Assembly (NCBI GenBank): GCA_027619975.1
Contig: JAQCGX010000015.1
Span: forward strand, 1-64,000
Length of the DNA: 64,000 nucleotides
Source of the DNA: Nitrospinota bacterium
GTDB taxonomy: Bacteria; Nitrospinota; Nitrospinia; Nitrospinales; VA-1
Direction of reading: 5' to 3'
In this document: positions 9,423-19,257 of the stretch, in pieces
Numbering within the stretch: position 1 is the stretch's first letter
How the letters are laid out: each line of letters starts with the position of its first letter
Notes under the pieces: model-generated
The model's input: the letters and a program-made list of their open reading frames with translations, nothing else
What the model was told of the DNA's origin: nothing
Databases searched by the model: none
Position numbers and translations under genes: made by a program

Positions 9423-11039
9423 ATGAAACGCACCTGTCTGTTTGTACTATTTGCCCTGTTCAGCTTTGTTTATTTGTCGCCGGTGGCAGAAGCCACATTT
9501 CCTGGCAAAGCCATCTCTCATTGGTATCTGGCGGAAACCACAGATCATAAAGACCCCGATTATGAAAAAGTGCGCGAATTGGTGCGGGAGAAAAAACTCA
9601 AGGAGGCAATGGCTGTTCTCGATGAAAAAATAAAAAATTCCCCAAAGGAAACAACGGCTATTATGTTGAAGGGCCTGCTGCACAATGAAATGGGTGAATA
9701 CGGGAAAGCTTTGAATGTGATCATGGCAGAAAGCCGGAGAGAACAAAAACATCCGGCGGTCCACTTTGCGTATTGTCAGATTTACCGCAACCTGGGAAAT
9801 ATTGAGCTGTCACAGCGAGCCTGCATCATCTCCGCTGACCAACACTATCAGGTGCCCGAGGCCCACTACGAATATGCCCAGACGTTGGCCATTCAGGGGG
9901 AAATGTCACCTGCCCTCAAGGAACTGCAAACAGCCGCCAAGCTGGACCCAAAAAACGTTCAGTACCCCATTGAAATGGGGATGATCGCTCTATATCTGGA
10001 TCAAAATGATGAAGCGGAAAAATACTTTCTGCAAGCCTTGTCTCTGGACCCGGAGAATCTCGACGCGGCTTATGAGATCGCCTATTTATACGCAACACAG
10101 AAGAAATCGGAACTGGCAAAAAAATATATCTATCAAATCCTGGAAACCCGGCGGATCGACCCAAAACTCGATTCGGCAAAACTTCTCCTAGGTTACATTA
10201 GCAAAAATAACGAGGACAAACTCAACCGCAAAATCATCCCGCATATATATCATTTGAGCCGATCCCAGTCTTACTACCAGGCGGGCAAGTACGGGCTGTC
10301 CCTGATTGAAGTGCAAACCGCCGCCCGTCTCAAACCCGATGATTTGAAAATTCAGGAAATCCTGATCGGAATGTGCAGTGTCCTGTTCCGCCTTGACCTC
10401 GAAGAAAAAACGATCCACAACTTTATTGAGCTGGTTAAGGGTAAGGATGATTTGCAAGGAAAAGCTTATCAGGAATTAGGAGACATCCGCGTCACTCAAG
10501 GAAAATTAGCTGAAGCGCGTCAGTTTTATGAAAAAGCACTCTCTTTAGGAGATCCTGGCAACTTTGCAAAAATCACCCTGGCGCAATTTCCCGAGGCTTC
10601 GGCTGGCGATCCCTCTCTCCACAATCCCAACGAGCTATTTATAAAGCCCACCCATGCCCTCAACCGCAAGGGTGAGATCTTTGCTCATTACAAAATGTAT
10701 GACCGGGCGATCGCCATCTATTCCATGGTGACCCGAATGGACCCGCAGCATCTGGATAGTGTCCTGAACACGGCCACAGCTTATTATCAATCCGAAAAAT
10801 ATGACCGCGCCATTTCAATTTTGGAGCGGTTACTGGTCACCCACCCGTCGCACGACCATATCCTGACCCATCGTTTTCTTCTCGCTCAGGCTTATGTCAA
10901 AAAAGGTGACCTGGAGGGTGGTTTAAAAAATATCCGGTGGGTCCTCAAACGGAACCCCGAAATGAAAAATACGGTCAAAGCCAGCCCGGTTTTTCAGCCT
11001 CTTCAAGGGAATACGGATTTCATGGAACTGGTTAAGTAG
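9423..11039 (+). CDS. Exported tetratricopeptide-repeat protein
   Basis: 538 residues with a signal peptide (MKRTCLFVLFALFSFVYLSP). A long array of TPR-like helix pairs follows from about residue 45 to the end, for example PEAHYEYAQTLAIQGEMSPA, NLDAAYEIAYLYATQKKSEL and LDSVLNTATAYYQSEKYDRA. No enzymatic domain is visible. Exported TPR proteins scaffold envelope assemblies. The partner is unknown, although the DUF1566 gene just upstream is an obvious candidate. Confidence 0.8.
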   Translation: MKRTCLFVLFALFSFVYLSPVAEATFPGKAISHWYLAETTDHKDPDYEKVRELVREKKLKEAMAVLDEKIKNSPKETTAIMLKGLLHNEMGEYGKALNVIMAESRREQKHPAVHFAYCQIYRNLGNIELSQRACIISADQHYQVPEAHYEYAQTLAIQGEMSPALKELQTAAKLDPKNVQYPIEMGMIALYLDQNDEAEKYFLQALSLDPENLDAAYEIAYLYATQKKSELAKKYIYQILETRRIDPKLDSAKLLLGYISKNNEDKLNRKIIPHIYHLSRSQSYYQAGKYGLSLIEVQTAARLKPDDLKIQEILIGMCSVLFRLDLEEKTIHNFIELVKGKDDLQGKAYQELGDIRVTQGKLAEARQFYEKALSLGDPGNFAKITLAQFPEASAGDPSLHNPNELFIKPTHALNRKGEIFAHYKMYDRAIAIYSMVTRMDPQHLDSVLNTATAYYQSEKYDRAISILERLLVTHPSHDHILTHRFLLAQAYVKKGDLEGGLKNIRWVLKRNPEMKNTVKASPVFQPLQGNTDFMELVK

Positions 11040-11234
11040 AGTCACCCGGAAACGTTCCTATCGAACCTCCGAATTTTATTAGACAGGAAAGCCGATTTCC
11101 CAGGCCAGGCGTGGACAACATAAAGTTTGACTTTATTTTTCCTTTCCTGTTAGTCTTGACTTTACATTGACTTTTCCATGACCCTAAAACCCCTCGTAAG
11201 CAAAAGGGGATTTTCAGCCCGAGGAGTGCCTAAT

Positions 11235-11696
11235 ATGTCCTTGAACAACATATCCCGCCAATTTTTTGATGTACCAGTAAAGTCACTTTTTACTATCTTC
11301 ATGCTCTCCTTTTTTTCAATCAGCGGACTTGCAACCGCTTCAGCGGCTGATATTTGCAAAGAGGGAAAGAGGGATTTAGTCAAAAGTTTTGATGTCATTC
11401 AGGAAAAAGGTGGAATGTGGGGATTCATGGAAAAAGTTTCCGGTTTGAAGGAAAAGTCCGTTATTGGGTTGCAAGCCGATGGCAAAGTGAGGCGCACCGT
11501 CGGTATTTTTGAAGAAATGTGTGAGGATGGGAAAATACCAACTCCCGCGCTGTACGATGAAATCCAGAGTCTGATAGGGGATGGGCGGATGGTGTTTAAC
11601 ATGAACCCGGACCGGACGGCCCCGAAACTAATTATGGAACGCATCAACGCGGTGAACGAGAAAGCCACAGCCCTTTTAACAAAATTGGGCGAATGA
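11235..11696 (+). CDS. Small exported protein of unknown function
   Basis: 153 residues from the ATG at 11235, chosen because GAGGAG at 11221-11226 gives a good ribosome site. A longer frame opens at 11178. A hydrophobic signal segment (SLFTIFMLSFFSISGLATAS) is followed by a probable cleavage site at ASAADIC. The mature part is a small soluble domain with two cysteines (DICKEGKRD and FEEMCEDGK), suggestive of a periplasmic disulfide. No family was recognised. The gene is followed 32 bases later by bcp. Confidence 0.65.
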   Translation: MSLNNISRQFFDVPVKSLFTIFMLSFFSISGLATASAADICKEGKRDLVKSFDVIQEKGGMWGFMEKVSGLKEKSVIGLQADGKVRRTVGIFEEMCEDGKIPTPALYDEIQSLIGDGRMVFNMNPDRTAPKLIMERINAVNEKATALLTKLGE

Positions 11697-11728
11697 ACCC
11701 AGGCGAGATTTAAGAGGAATATTGCTTT

Positions 11729-12187
11729 ATGCTTAAAGAAGGAAATAAGGCGCCCGACTTCACCGCCATCGACCAAAACGAAAACAAAGTAAAGCTCAGT
11801 TCCTTCAAGGGTAAAAAAAATGTGGTCCTGTATTTTTACCCGAAAGACATGACTCCCGGATGCACCACCGAAGCCTGTGACTTTAAAGACAATTTCAAAA
11901 ATTTTAAAGATACGGTTGTCCTGGGTGTCAGTATCGACTCGCCCGAGAGACATCAAAAATTCATCGCCAAGCACGACCTCCCCTTTGATTTGATTTCAGA
12001 CGTGGATCAAAAAGTCGTCAACAAATACGGCGTCTGGCAGGAAAAAAGCATGTATGGGAAAAAGTTCATGGGGATCGTTCGCAGTACTTTCATCATCGAC
12101 AAAGAAGGCGTGCTCCGGAAAATTTACCCTAAGGTGAAAGTAAAAGGACACGTGGATGAGGTGATGGAGGTTCTTAAAGGAATTTGA
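11729..12187 (+). CDS. bcp: Thioredoxin-dependent peroxiredoxin, BCP/PrxQ type
   Basis: 152 residues, the normal length. The motif DMTPGCTTEACDFKD holds the peroxidatic Cys (PGCTTE) and the resolving Cys five residues later, the hallmark of BCP/PrxQ enzymes. It reduces hydrogen peroxide and lipid hydroperoxides in the cytoplasm using thioredoxin. Conserved GVSIDSPERHQKF and GIVRSTFIID follow. It is convergent with the M24 peptidase gene, with only 28 bases between the stop codons. Confidence 0.95.
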   Translation: MLKEGNKAPDFTAIDQNENKVKLSSFKGKKNVVLYFYPKDMTPGCTTEACDFKDNFKNFKDTVVLGVSIDSPERHQKFIAKHDLPFDLISDVDQKVVNKYGVWQEKSMYGKKFMGIVRSTFIIDKEGVLRKIYPKVKVKGHVDEVMEVLKGI

Positions 12188-12215
12188 TTGCAAGGATCGC
12201 CCGGCAATCCCTCCC

Positions 12216-13619
12216 CTACTTTTTCGCCATCAATCGTTCGATCTCCGCAACCGTCTTGGGGATTTTCCGCGACATGTTGCGACAACCCGTTTCGTGGATA
12301 AGCAGGTTGTCTTCAATGCGGATACCGATTTCTTCATCATAGGTCCTGCCGTTCAGCTTGATCTTGAACTCCCCATACAACCCCGGCTCGTTGCTGATCA
12401 GCCACCCCGTTTTCATAGGCTCCGATAAGTAATTTCGGAAGGGATCGCCGTCGTGCTCCTGTTCGCCCATCAGGTGACTGACGCCATGCGGCCTGTTGTT
12501 GTATTTAAGTTTGCATTTACCCCCGGCCTTCTGAAACACGTTTTCCAGATCCGCATTGACAGAACCCCAGCAACAGTCATTCAGTTCGTCTATCGTCACC
12601 CCCGTTTTGGCTTTCTTCTCGACGGCCTTTTGCGCCCTCAATACAATTTCATAGAGCATTTTCTGCAACGGATTGAACTTGCCGGAGGCAGGAACGGTGC
12701 GGGAAATATCCGCATGCATCGTCATCCAACGGACGCCAAAGTCGATCAGCACCAGTTCGTTACGGGAAAAGTCATCGTCGTTTTTCATGTAATGCAACAC
12801 CGTGGCATTATGACCTGACGCCACGATGGAAGGAAAACTGAGACCATACGGAGAATGCATCAGCATCTGCCCTTCCAGAAAACCCTGAACCTGATACTCG
12901 TTACTAAAACTTCTGAAATTTTTAAGGGTGGTTTTGAAGGCGTTTCCAGTAATATCACTGGCCTTTTGCGTGCTCTCTATATCATATTCATCCAATGGCA
13001 GTCGCAGAGCAAAATGGCCTTTCATGATATTGACCAATCCATTTCCAGAAGATTTCCAGGAGCGCATCCAGCGGGACAACCGGGATTTGAAGTTCCAGTT
13101 ATGATCGGTGGTGATTTCCACCTTTTTACCGTTTTTGGTGCCTTCGATCCACAAAGTTCCCAGCTGTTTGTTCTTCTGCTTTAAAAACCTTTCTTTAAGG
13201 ACTTTCTGTAAATCCCGGATGTCGCGCACATCTTTAATACCCGTCACTTTCTGAGCTTCGCGAACACTTTTTTCATCGCCCACGCCAAACCGAATCCCGT
13301 TCCAGAATTCAAGTTTCAAATCTTTCTCAGCCACAAAAAGAATTTCATCCGATTCTTTGGAATCCGGGTCCAGAAGCAACACCACGTCGGATTGGTTGAT
13401 GCCGGTCAAATACATCATGGAGGGTTCCTGATAGGTTGCGCAGTAGGCGTAGGACCATACGGTTTGTCCTTCCGGCCCGTAAGGGACGCCGGTGATCACC
13501 ATCAATTTTTGCTCCCGATCCATTAATTTTTTTCTCCGCTCGCGAAAGCGGCGTTTGGCGAACTTTCCCGCCCCGCCATCTCTGAAGATTCCTGTATAAG
13601 TTTTCTTTATATTTTTCAT
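12216..13619 (-). CDS. M24B metallopeptidase (Xaa-Pro aminopeptidase-like)
   Basis: 467 residues. An N-terminal creatinase/aminopeptidase-P-like domain (about 1-190) precedes the pita-bread catalytic domain. The five metal ligands of the family can be placed: Asp in VLIDFGVRW, Asp in MHADISRTVP, His in HGVSHLMGEQEHD, Glu in SNEPGLYG and Glu in EEIGIRIEDNLL. Two divalent metals at this site remove an N-terminal residue next to proline. The basic N-terminus (AKRRFRERRKKLM) resembles the opening helix of PepP-type enzymes. Expression appears monocistronic. Confidence 0.88.
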   Translation of the reverse strand: MKNIKKTYTGIFRDGGAGKFAKRRFRERRKKLMDREQKLMVITGVPYGPEGQTVWSYAYCATYQEPSMMYLTGINQSDVVLLLDPDSKESDEILFVAEKDLKLEFWNGIRFGVGDEKSVREAQKVTGIKDVRDIRDLQKVLKERFLKQKNKQLGTLWIEGTKNGKKVEITTDHNWNFKSRLSRWMRSWKSSGNGLVNIMKGHFALRLPLDEYDIESTQKASDITGNAFKTTLKNFRSFSNEYQVQGFLEGQMLMHSPYGLSFPSIVASGHNATVLHYMKNDDDFSRNELVLIDFGVRWMTMHADISRTVPASGKFNPLQKMLYEIVLRAQKAVEKKAKTGVTIDELNDCCWGSVNADLENVFQKAGGKCKLKYNNRPHGVSHLMGEQEHDGDPFRNYLSEPMKTGWLISNEPGLYGEFKIKLNGRTYDEEIGIRIEDNLLIHETGCRNMSRKIPKTVAEIERLMAKK

Positions 13620-13669
13620 ATCGCAGAATTAAAAATTGATAAGGTTTTCTTTAATAACCTATTATTATA

Positions 13670-13845
13670 GGGCATCTCTAAAAATTAGTTTATTACAGGA
13701 AATCGAACACTGTACAAGGATTTCTTATATTGGTGGCACGGGCGACCTATCCTTAAATTTAAGGGCAGGTCGCCTGTTCCACTAAAACAAAGCCATCTCC
13801 TTAAGTTGACGATTAGGAACATTTAGTCAATTTTTAGAGATACCC
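13670..13845. mobile_element. Complete MITE, 176 bp
   Basis: The element begins GGGCATCTCTAAAAATT and ends AATTTTTAGAGATACCC, so its ends are imperfect inverted repeats of about 17 bp. It is flanked by a TATA direct repeat (13666-13669 and 13846-13849), consistent with a 4-bp target duplication. The interior holds a long hairpin at 13741-13774, with arms GGCGACCT/AGGTCGCC and inner arms CCTTAAA/TTTAAGG. It encodes no protein. It differs from the copy at 59406-59581 at only one base, so both moved recently, presumably using a transposase encoded elsewhere. Confidence 0.88.
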
Positions 13846-13904
13846 TATATTCATATTATCGGGTTTGCGCGATTTTTCCAATACAACCAACCTCTTTTTA
13901 GATT

Positions 13905-14600
13905 ATGTGCGGACGCTACACCCTGACCAAACCAGCCAAATCGATTCAATCTCATTTTGGGCAAATCGAATTTAATTTTGAGCACCGGGAACGCTATAAC
14001 ATCGCGCCCACCCAGGAATGTCCGGTGATCGCTGTCCAGCAAGGAAATCGGCAGTTGCTGGCCATGCGTTGGGGGTTGGTTCCGCCGTGGGCCAGGGACG
14101 AAACAATGGCGGCAAAAATGATCAACGCCCGAGCGGAAACCGTTCAGGAAAAACCCAGTTTCAAACAGTCTTTTAAAACCAAACGTTGTCTGGTCCCCGC
14201 TGATGGATTTATAGAATGGAAAAAAACCGCCTCTGGAAAACAACCGCACTACTTCACCCGGAAAGGCAAGGGGCTTTTCGCCTTTGCCGGCATCTGGTCG
14301 GAATGGGAAAAAGACGGCGTCCTTCTATGGACGTTTTCACTAATCACCACGGCCTGCAATGCCCTGGTACAACCCATTCATCATCGGATGCCTGTTATCC
14401 TGGCTCCTGATGATTATGAAACCTGGCTCAACGCCGCCTTCGACGCAAAGACCCTGCAATCGCTACTCACGCCCTTTCCCGCGAACCTGATGGAGATGAT
14501 TGCCGTTTCGCAGGAAATCAACTCCGCAAAAAATGACCGGATGGAATGTCTGCAACGTACGGTTCCTCAAGAAACGCAACCCTTACTTTTTCCTGAGTAA
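13905..14600 (+). CDS. SOS-response-associated peptidase (SRAP/HMCES family)
   Basis: 231 residues starting MCGRYTLTKPAKS. Cys2 becomes the catalytic N-terminal cysteine after removal of Met. Other family marks are the N-rich segment MINARAETVQEKPSFK, FIEWKK (active-site Glu) and IHHRMPVIL (active-site His). The E. coli homologue YedK forms a stable thiazolidine crosslink with abasic sites in single-stranded DNA and so shields them. It overlaps the methyltransferase gene tail to tail by 18 bases. No LexA box was evident upstream. Confidence 0.93.
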   Translation: MCGRYTLTKPAKSIQSHFGQIEFNFEHRERYNIAPTQECPVIAVQQGNRQLLAMRWGLVPPWARDETMAAKMINARAETVQEKPSFKQSFKTKRCLVPADGFIEWKKTASGKQPHYFTRKGKGLFAFAGIWSEWEKDGVLLWTFSLITTACNALVQPIHHRMPVILAPDDYETWLNAAFDAKTLQSLLTPFPANLMEMIAVSQEINSAKNDRMECLQRTVPQETQPLLFPE

Positions 14601-15197
14601 CCCCAGCAACTCTTTATCTTTTCTTTTCTCGACCGAGTGAGGCGTTCTCTCGAGAGTTTCAATATCAAACTCGTCGGAAAAGTGTTCGAGGATATCCGCA
14701 GGCGTGGTGTTGAAAGGCGGCCCGCCTTTTTCGTTGGTTTCATAAAAAAGACCCGCCAGCAAACCACCTTTCTTTATAATCCGCGCCGCCGTTTCGACAT
14801 AGGCAGAACGTCTGGACGGATGAATGGCGCAAAAAAACGCCTGCTCCAGCATGAGATCGTAACGCGAGATATGATTGTCACCCAACTCGAAAAAATCCTG
14901 ATGCAGGATGTCGGCCTGCACACCTTTTTCCTGCAGTGATCGGGAAAGCAATTCCACAGCTCCGGGGGCATAATCTAATCCTGTAACCTGAAACCCATTC
15001 CCCGCCAGAAACAAGACCTCGTGCCCCCGCCCGCAACCGGGAATGATCACCCTCCCCTGTCCCAATTTCCCCTCTTCCCACAGCCGGACGAAAGGCGGAG
15101 CGACCTGGCCTAAATCCCAGCGCAGATCATCTTCGGCATAATGTTTCTGCCAGTCGTCTCTGCCGTATCCATCATTTGAGTTTTGCGAGCTATCCAT
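14583..15197 (-). CDS. SAM-dependent methyltransferase, TPMT family
   Basis: 204 residues of the thiopurine methyltransferase type. The N-terminal RWDLGQVAPPFVRLW and the SAM-binding GRVIIPGCGRGHEVLFLAG match the family, followed by VTGLDYAPGAVELL and the EQAFFCAIHPSRR segment. Bacterial members methylate small thiol, selenium, tellurium or halide acceptors, so the natural substrate cannot be named. The start is the ATG at 15197. The 3' end overlaps the convergent SRAP gene by 18 bases. Confidence 0.85.
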   Translation of the reverse strand: MDSSQNSNDGYGRDDWQKHYAEDDLRWDLGQVAPPFVRLWEEGKLGQGRVIIPGCGRGHEVLFLAGNGFQVTGLDYAPGAVELLSRSLQEKGVQADILHQDFFELGDNHISRYDLMLEQAFFCAIHPSRRSAYVETAARIIKKGGLLAGLFYETNEKGGPPFNTTPADILEHFSDEFDIETLERTPHSVEKRKDKELLGLLRKK

Positions 15198-15530
15198 AGT
15201 TAGAAAATATCAGGAGTTCGAGGCGCACCGAAAGCCGCCGTTAATATAGCGGGTCTCCGGCTCATAACTCTCCCGATAGGTGTGGCGAAGAATGTGGCTT
15301 TGACTGAAAACTTCATAAAACCCTTTAAGAACTGTGGCTATTCTAATAATTTTACATGGAAATTATTAAAGAATAAACCTTTGATATATTCAGAGTTTTG
15401 CCCAAAAGAAAAAGGGCAATGAAGACATTGCCCTTTTTCCAATAAGAATTGTTTTAATGAGACCCCCGCCTCAATCAGATCAAGGGGCCCTCTTTTTACT
15501 AGAATATTTTTAAATTTTTCCTAACATCTT
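15198..15530. other. Gap between methyltransferase and chemoreceptor genes
   Basis: Apart from the strong hairpin at 15409-15440, listed as a terminator, no gene or repeat is visible. The left part should hold the promoter for the minus-strand methyltransferase gene. Confidence 0.5.
15409..15440 (-). terminator. Rho-independent terminator of the chemoreceptor-globin gene
   Basis: On the minus strand an AAAAAGGGCAATG arm and a CATTGCCCTTTTT arm enclose a short loop and run into a T-rich tail (15409-15440). The stem is long and nearly perfect. It lies about 90 bases past the globin-frame stop codon at 15531. Finding the terminator here, beyond the globin frame, supports the globin part belonging to this transcript. 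Confidence 0.75.
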
Positions 15531-17947
15531 TTATCGGTTCAGCACATCGTCCTTGACCGAACGAGCGATCTGAGCCGCTTCCCGAATCAGGTCGTTGGGA
15601 ACGTTCAATTCCGTTAAAGTAGCGCCCAGGTGTTGCATCACGGCATCGAAGTGAGTCGAATTCATCCCCTTCGCAACCAAATCCTTATGTGCATCGCGCA
15701 TATTTTTTCCCGAATAGTTCGGCGCGCCGCCAAAGGCATAGGTTAAAAAGGCTTTTTTTACTTGTTTCGTTGCCGGTTCATATCGACCCCGTCAAAGAAC
15801 GGTTTTAATTTGCGGTCGGCTATGACCTTTTCATAAAAAATATCAACCGCGGCGTTGACTGCTTCTTTGCCGCCGATTTTTTCAAATAAAGTTTTATTTA
15901 AAGTTTTTTTTTTACCGCCGCTGGAATCACCGGTATCGGCTCCGTTGACAAGCGCCTGCAGTTCCGTAGCCAACTTGGACAGCTCCGTTGCCGCCGTCTG
16001 GGAATCAATCGCTCCCTGGGTGGTGCTTGCGGCGGCTTGCGCCACTCCAGCAATATTTTCAGATATTTCCCCGGACCCTTTGGCGGCTTCGGAAACATTT
16101 CGCGCCATTTCATTGGTCGTCGCCGTTTGTTCCTCCACGGCGCTGGCAATGGTGTTGGAGATATCGTTGATCTCGTTGATTACCTTGGTGATCTCTCTAA
16201 TTGCCTCCACCGAACTCTTGGTATCTATCTGAATGGCCTGTATTTTGCTGCTGATTTCTTCCGTAGCCTTGGCCGTCTGATTTGCCAGCGCCTTGACTTC
16301 GCTGGCAACCACGGCAAACCCTTTACCGGCCTCACCGGCCCGGGCCGCCTCAATGGTCGCGTTAAGTGCCAGAAGGTTGGTTTGTTCGGCGATGGAGGTG
16401 ATGACTTTGATCACCTGCCCAATTTCTATCGAACTTTCTCCAAGCTTGGTTACCGTAGCGTTGGTTTTCTCAGCAAGATTGACCGCCGACTGGGCGGTTT
16501 TGGCCGCATGACCGGCACTTTGTGAAATCTCCTTGATACTTGCGCTCATCTCTTCGGTTCCGGACGCCACAGTTTGAATATTTGTACTGACTTGTTCTGC
16601 AGCGGCGGCAACCACTGTAACCTGGGCAGAGGTCTCTTCCGCATTGGCGGCCATCTGCTGACTCACGGCGGTCAATTCTTCCGAGGAGCTTGCCAGAATC
16701 TGAGCTTTCTCGGTCACCCCATCCAGAATCCTCTTCATTTTCTCGCTGGTCTCTTTCTCATTACGTTCCATTTCCAGTCTTTTGGTGATCACTGACCAAC
16801 TGACCATGGCGCCCATATAGTTACGATTTGGATCGTAGATGGCGCTGACTAAAAGATCCAGAACTTCGGGCCCCACTTGAATCTCGGCTTGATGCGGGAG
16901 ATTTTTGGGGTCGGAAAGTATCTTGCGCTGATGCGCGGGGTTCTTGTGAAAGATATCGATCGACTGCCCCACCAGGTTGTCCACCTTGTCTGGAAGGTGT
17001 TGCTCCAAAGTCTTTAAGGTTTTAGAAGATGCCGGATTCATAAACTGAAGAATGAGGTCGGTGTCCGCGTACATGATGTTGATCGGAGCGTTTTCCATCA
17101 TCGATGTCACCTGGGCGGCTTTAGTTTCCAATTCCAGCTTTTTAGTTATTACTTCCCAACTGACCATGGCGCCCATATAGTTCTTGTCTTTATCGTAGAT
17201 GGGGCTGACCAGAAGATCCAGAACTTCGGGTCCCACTTGAATATTGGCTTGATGTGGGAGATTTTTGGGGTCGGAAAGTATTTTCCTCTGATGTGCAGGG
17301 TTTTTATGAAAGATGTCGATCGACTGGCCAATCAGGTTGTCTACCCGGTCCGGCAGATATTGCTCCAAGGTTTTTAAAGTTTTTGTCGAGATAGGATTCA
17401 TATAGCGAAGAATGAGATCTGTGTCTGCGTACATGATGTTGATCGGAGCATTTTCCATCATCGATGTCACCTGGGAGACCTGAAGATCGGTCTTTTTCTT
17501 TTCAGTGATGTCGTCCCAACTCACAACATACCCGGCCAGCTGGCCATTTTGGCCATGAACGCCATTGATTTTTGCCGCTAGTGTAACAGTGCCAAAGGAA
17601 AACTCCGCCGTATGGGGTAAAGACCTGGGGTCCCGCAAAATCCTCTCGATCTTATCGGGATTGCGGTGAAACCGGTGGATCGACCCGCCAACCAGATCTT
17701 CTAAGGCTACGCCAAACTCTTTTCTTATGTCATCCCTGATCAGGGACAAAGTATCTTTGGCTTTTTCATTGGCATAGATAAGATTAAATTGAGGATCTGC
17801 AAAAAGCAGGTTCACTTGCATACTTTCCAAACTGGCAAGTAAATTTTCAGAAGATTTCAACAATGCCGACTTGCCTTTTCCCCCGTTCTTAAAAATACGA
17901 AAAATAAAAGGAACTTGAGATCCAGTTTTTTCCATTACATGCGCCAT
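15531..17947 (-). pseudogene. Soluble chemoreceptor with three PAS domains and a C-terminal truncated globin, frameshifted
   Basis: The main frame (17947-15758, 729 aa) has no membrane helix. PAS-like domains lie at about 35-150, 155-270 and 275-390, then a chemoreceptor signalling domain (about 400-680) with the conserved tip [20 protein letters not shown]. After a linker the frame enters a group I truncated globin ([33 protein letters not shown]) and stops. Reading continues one base back from the next codon as [18 protein letters not shown], then NMRDAHKDLV with the proximal-type His, ending VKDDVLNR and TAA at 15533-15531. So a one-base loss near 15760 breaks a chemoreceptor-globin fusion. 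A haem-bound globin would sense O2 or NO. PAS 2 and 3 are near-identical duplicates. AGGAGA precedes the ATG. The lesion may be real, an assembly error or a -1 frameshift site; the coding status is uncertain. Confidence 0.82.
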
Positions 17948-18265
17948 ATGCCAACTCTCCTAAAAAGGATGTAGTGATTTTCTATAAATAATATCGCTAG
18001 CAGGATAATTGAAAACAACCCTAGCGAGTATAAACTAACAAAAATACTATAAATTTACATATAAATTACTGAAAAGTAAATAAATTACTATCGGATAAGC
18101 CTAAATTTAGCAATATTTACCTTTGGTTTTCCGAAAAAAATATAGAGGAGAGCCTATTTTATACTTAAAAAATTCAAGGAATGGGAAAGGAAGAGGCAGG
18201 TCAGGTTTGGCGGGTTGAAATGATAACAATGAAGAATTAATTTGGTTCCGGGATATCGGTTTTTA
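17948..18265. other. A+T-rich gap upstream of the chemoreceptor gene
   Basis: No coding frame or repeat was found. The part nearest 17948 must contain the chemoreceptor promoter, read on the minus strand. I did not find a convincing sigma-28 or sigma-54 motif. Confidence 0.45.
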
Positions 18266-19198
18266 TCATCCAAAAAAAGACTTGAGATGCGAAATGGCGG
18301 CCCGCCCCATCGCCTCCACCGCTTCAAGGGTGTTGCCGCCTATATGGGGGGTTGCCATCAGGTTGGGGAGAGCCAGAAACTCCGAATCCTCAGGCGGTTC
18401 CTGAGAAAACACATCCAGCGCCGCCCCGGCGATGCCTCCATTTTTCAGGCTCGCATTCAATGCATTCTGATCAACAACCTCCCCACGGCTGGTATTGATC
18501 AAATAGGCTGTTGATTTCATTCGTATTAGAACCTTTTCATCGATCATATTGCAAGTACTCTCGGTTAACGGCACATGCAGGGTGAGGAGTTCCGACTGTT
18601 CGATGACTTCATCGAGGCTGGCGATGGTGGCTCCGTGTTGCCGGCAAAATTCTGTTTTATCGATGACATCCTGCACCAGAACTCGGCATTTAAACGGGGC
18701 CAACAGGCGCACGACTTCGGACCCCACATGGCCGCAACCGATCACTCCCACCGTTCTCCCGGTCAATTGGATGCCCCCGTCCTTCTGCCAATCGTTCTGC
18801 TTTAAAGCAAATCCTCTGGAAAAGGTGTTGTGACAGAGGCCGATCATGAAGCCTAAAGTCAATTCCGCCACGGAAAGCCTGTTGACCCCGGCGGTCCAGC
18901 CGAATTTTACCTGATGACGGCGCAGGGCCTCCTGATCGATCGTGTCCAGGCCGACGCCGTATTTGGCGATGATTTTCAACTTGGGCAAAGCCTGCAACAC
19001 ATTCTCGTTGATGGGGTCCCTGCCGATGATGGCCCCCTCGGAATTTGACAGGAAGGCGATCAGCTCGGATTCGGAAAGATAACGACCTTTATCATTAAAT
19101 GTGGTATTTGGAAACGATTTGCAAAGCTCGTCCCGAAGAATTGCAGATTTGCAAAAGGCTGGCGGGGTGACGGCAATTTTTATAGAGGCGGTTTGCAT
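18266..19198 (-). CDS. D-isomer-specific 2-hydroxyacid dehydrogenase (phosphoglycerate dehydrogenase-like)
   Basis: 310 residues from the ATG at 19198 (MQTASIKIAVTPPAF). The open frame runs 63 codons further upstream, but that part is only translated repeat DNA. The NAD-binding motif GVIGCGHVGSEVVRLL lies near the middle. The catalytic Arg is in NTSRGEVVD, the Glu in the ALDVFSQEPPED segment and the His in ATPHIGGNT. The domain order and the YGVGLDTID segment match the SerA/GyaR group. It lacks the C-terminal ACT domain of full SerA, so phosphoglycerate, glyoxylate or another 2-hydroxyacid are all possible substrates. A DUF559 nuclease cassette sits directly upstream. Confidence 0.85.
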   Translation of the reverse strand: MQTASIKIAVTPPAFCKSAILRDELCKSFPNTTFNDKGRYLSESELIAFLSNSEGAIIGRDPINENVLQALPKLKIIAKYGVGLDTIDQEALRRHQVKFGWTAGVNRLSVAELTLGFMIGLCHNTFSRGFALKQNDWQKDGGIQLTGRTVGVIGCGHVGSEVVRLLAPFKCRVLVQDVIDKTEFCRQHGATIASLDEVIEQSELLTLHVPLTESTCNMIDEKVLIRMKSTAYLINTSRGEVVDQNALNASLKNGGIAGAALDVFSQEPPEDSEFLALPNLMATPHIGGNTLEAVEAMGRAAISHLKSFFG

Positions 19199-19257
19199 AA
19201 GTCCGATGGTTCGGGTTTTACAATGTTTTAGAAACCCAAGCTTTCCAGCTATGAAAA

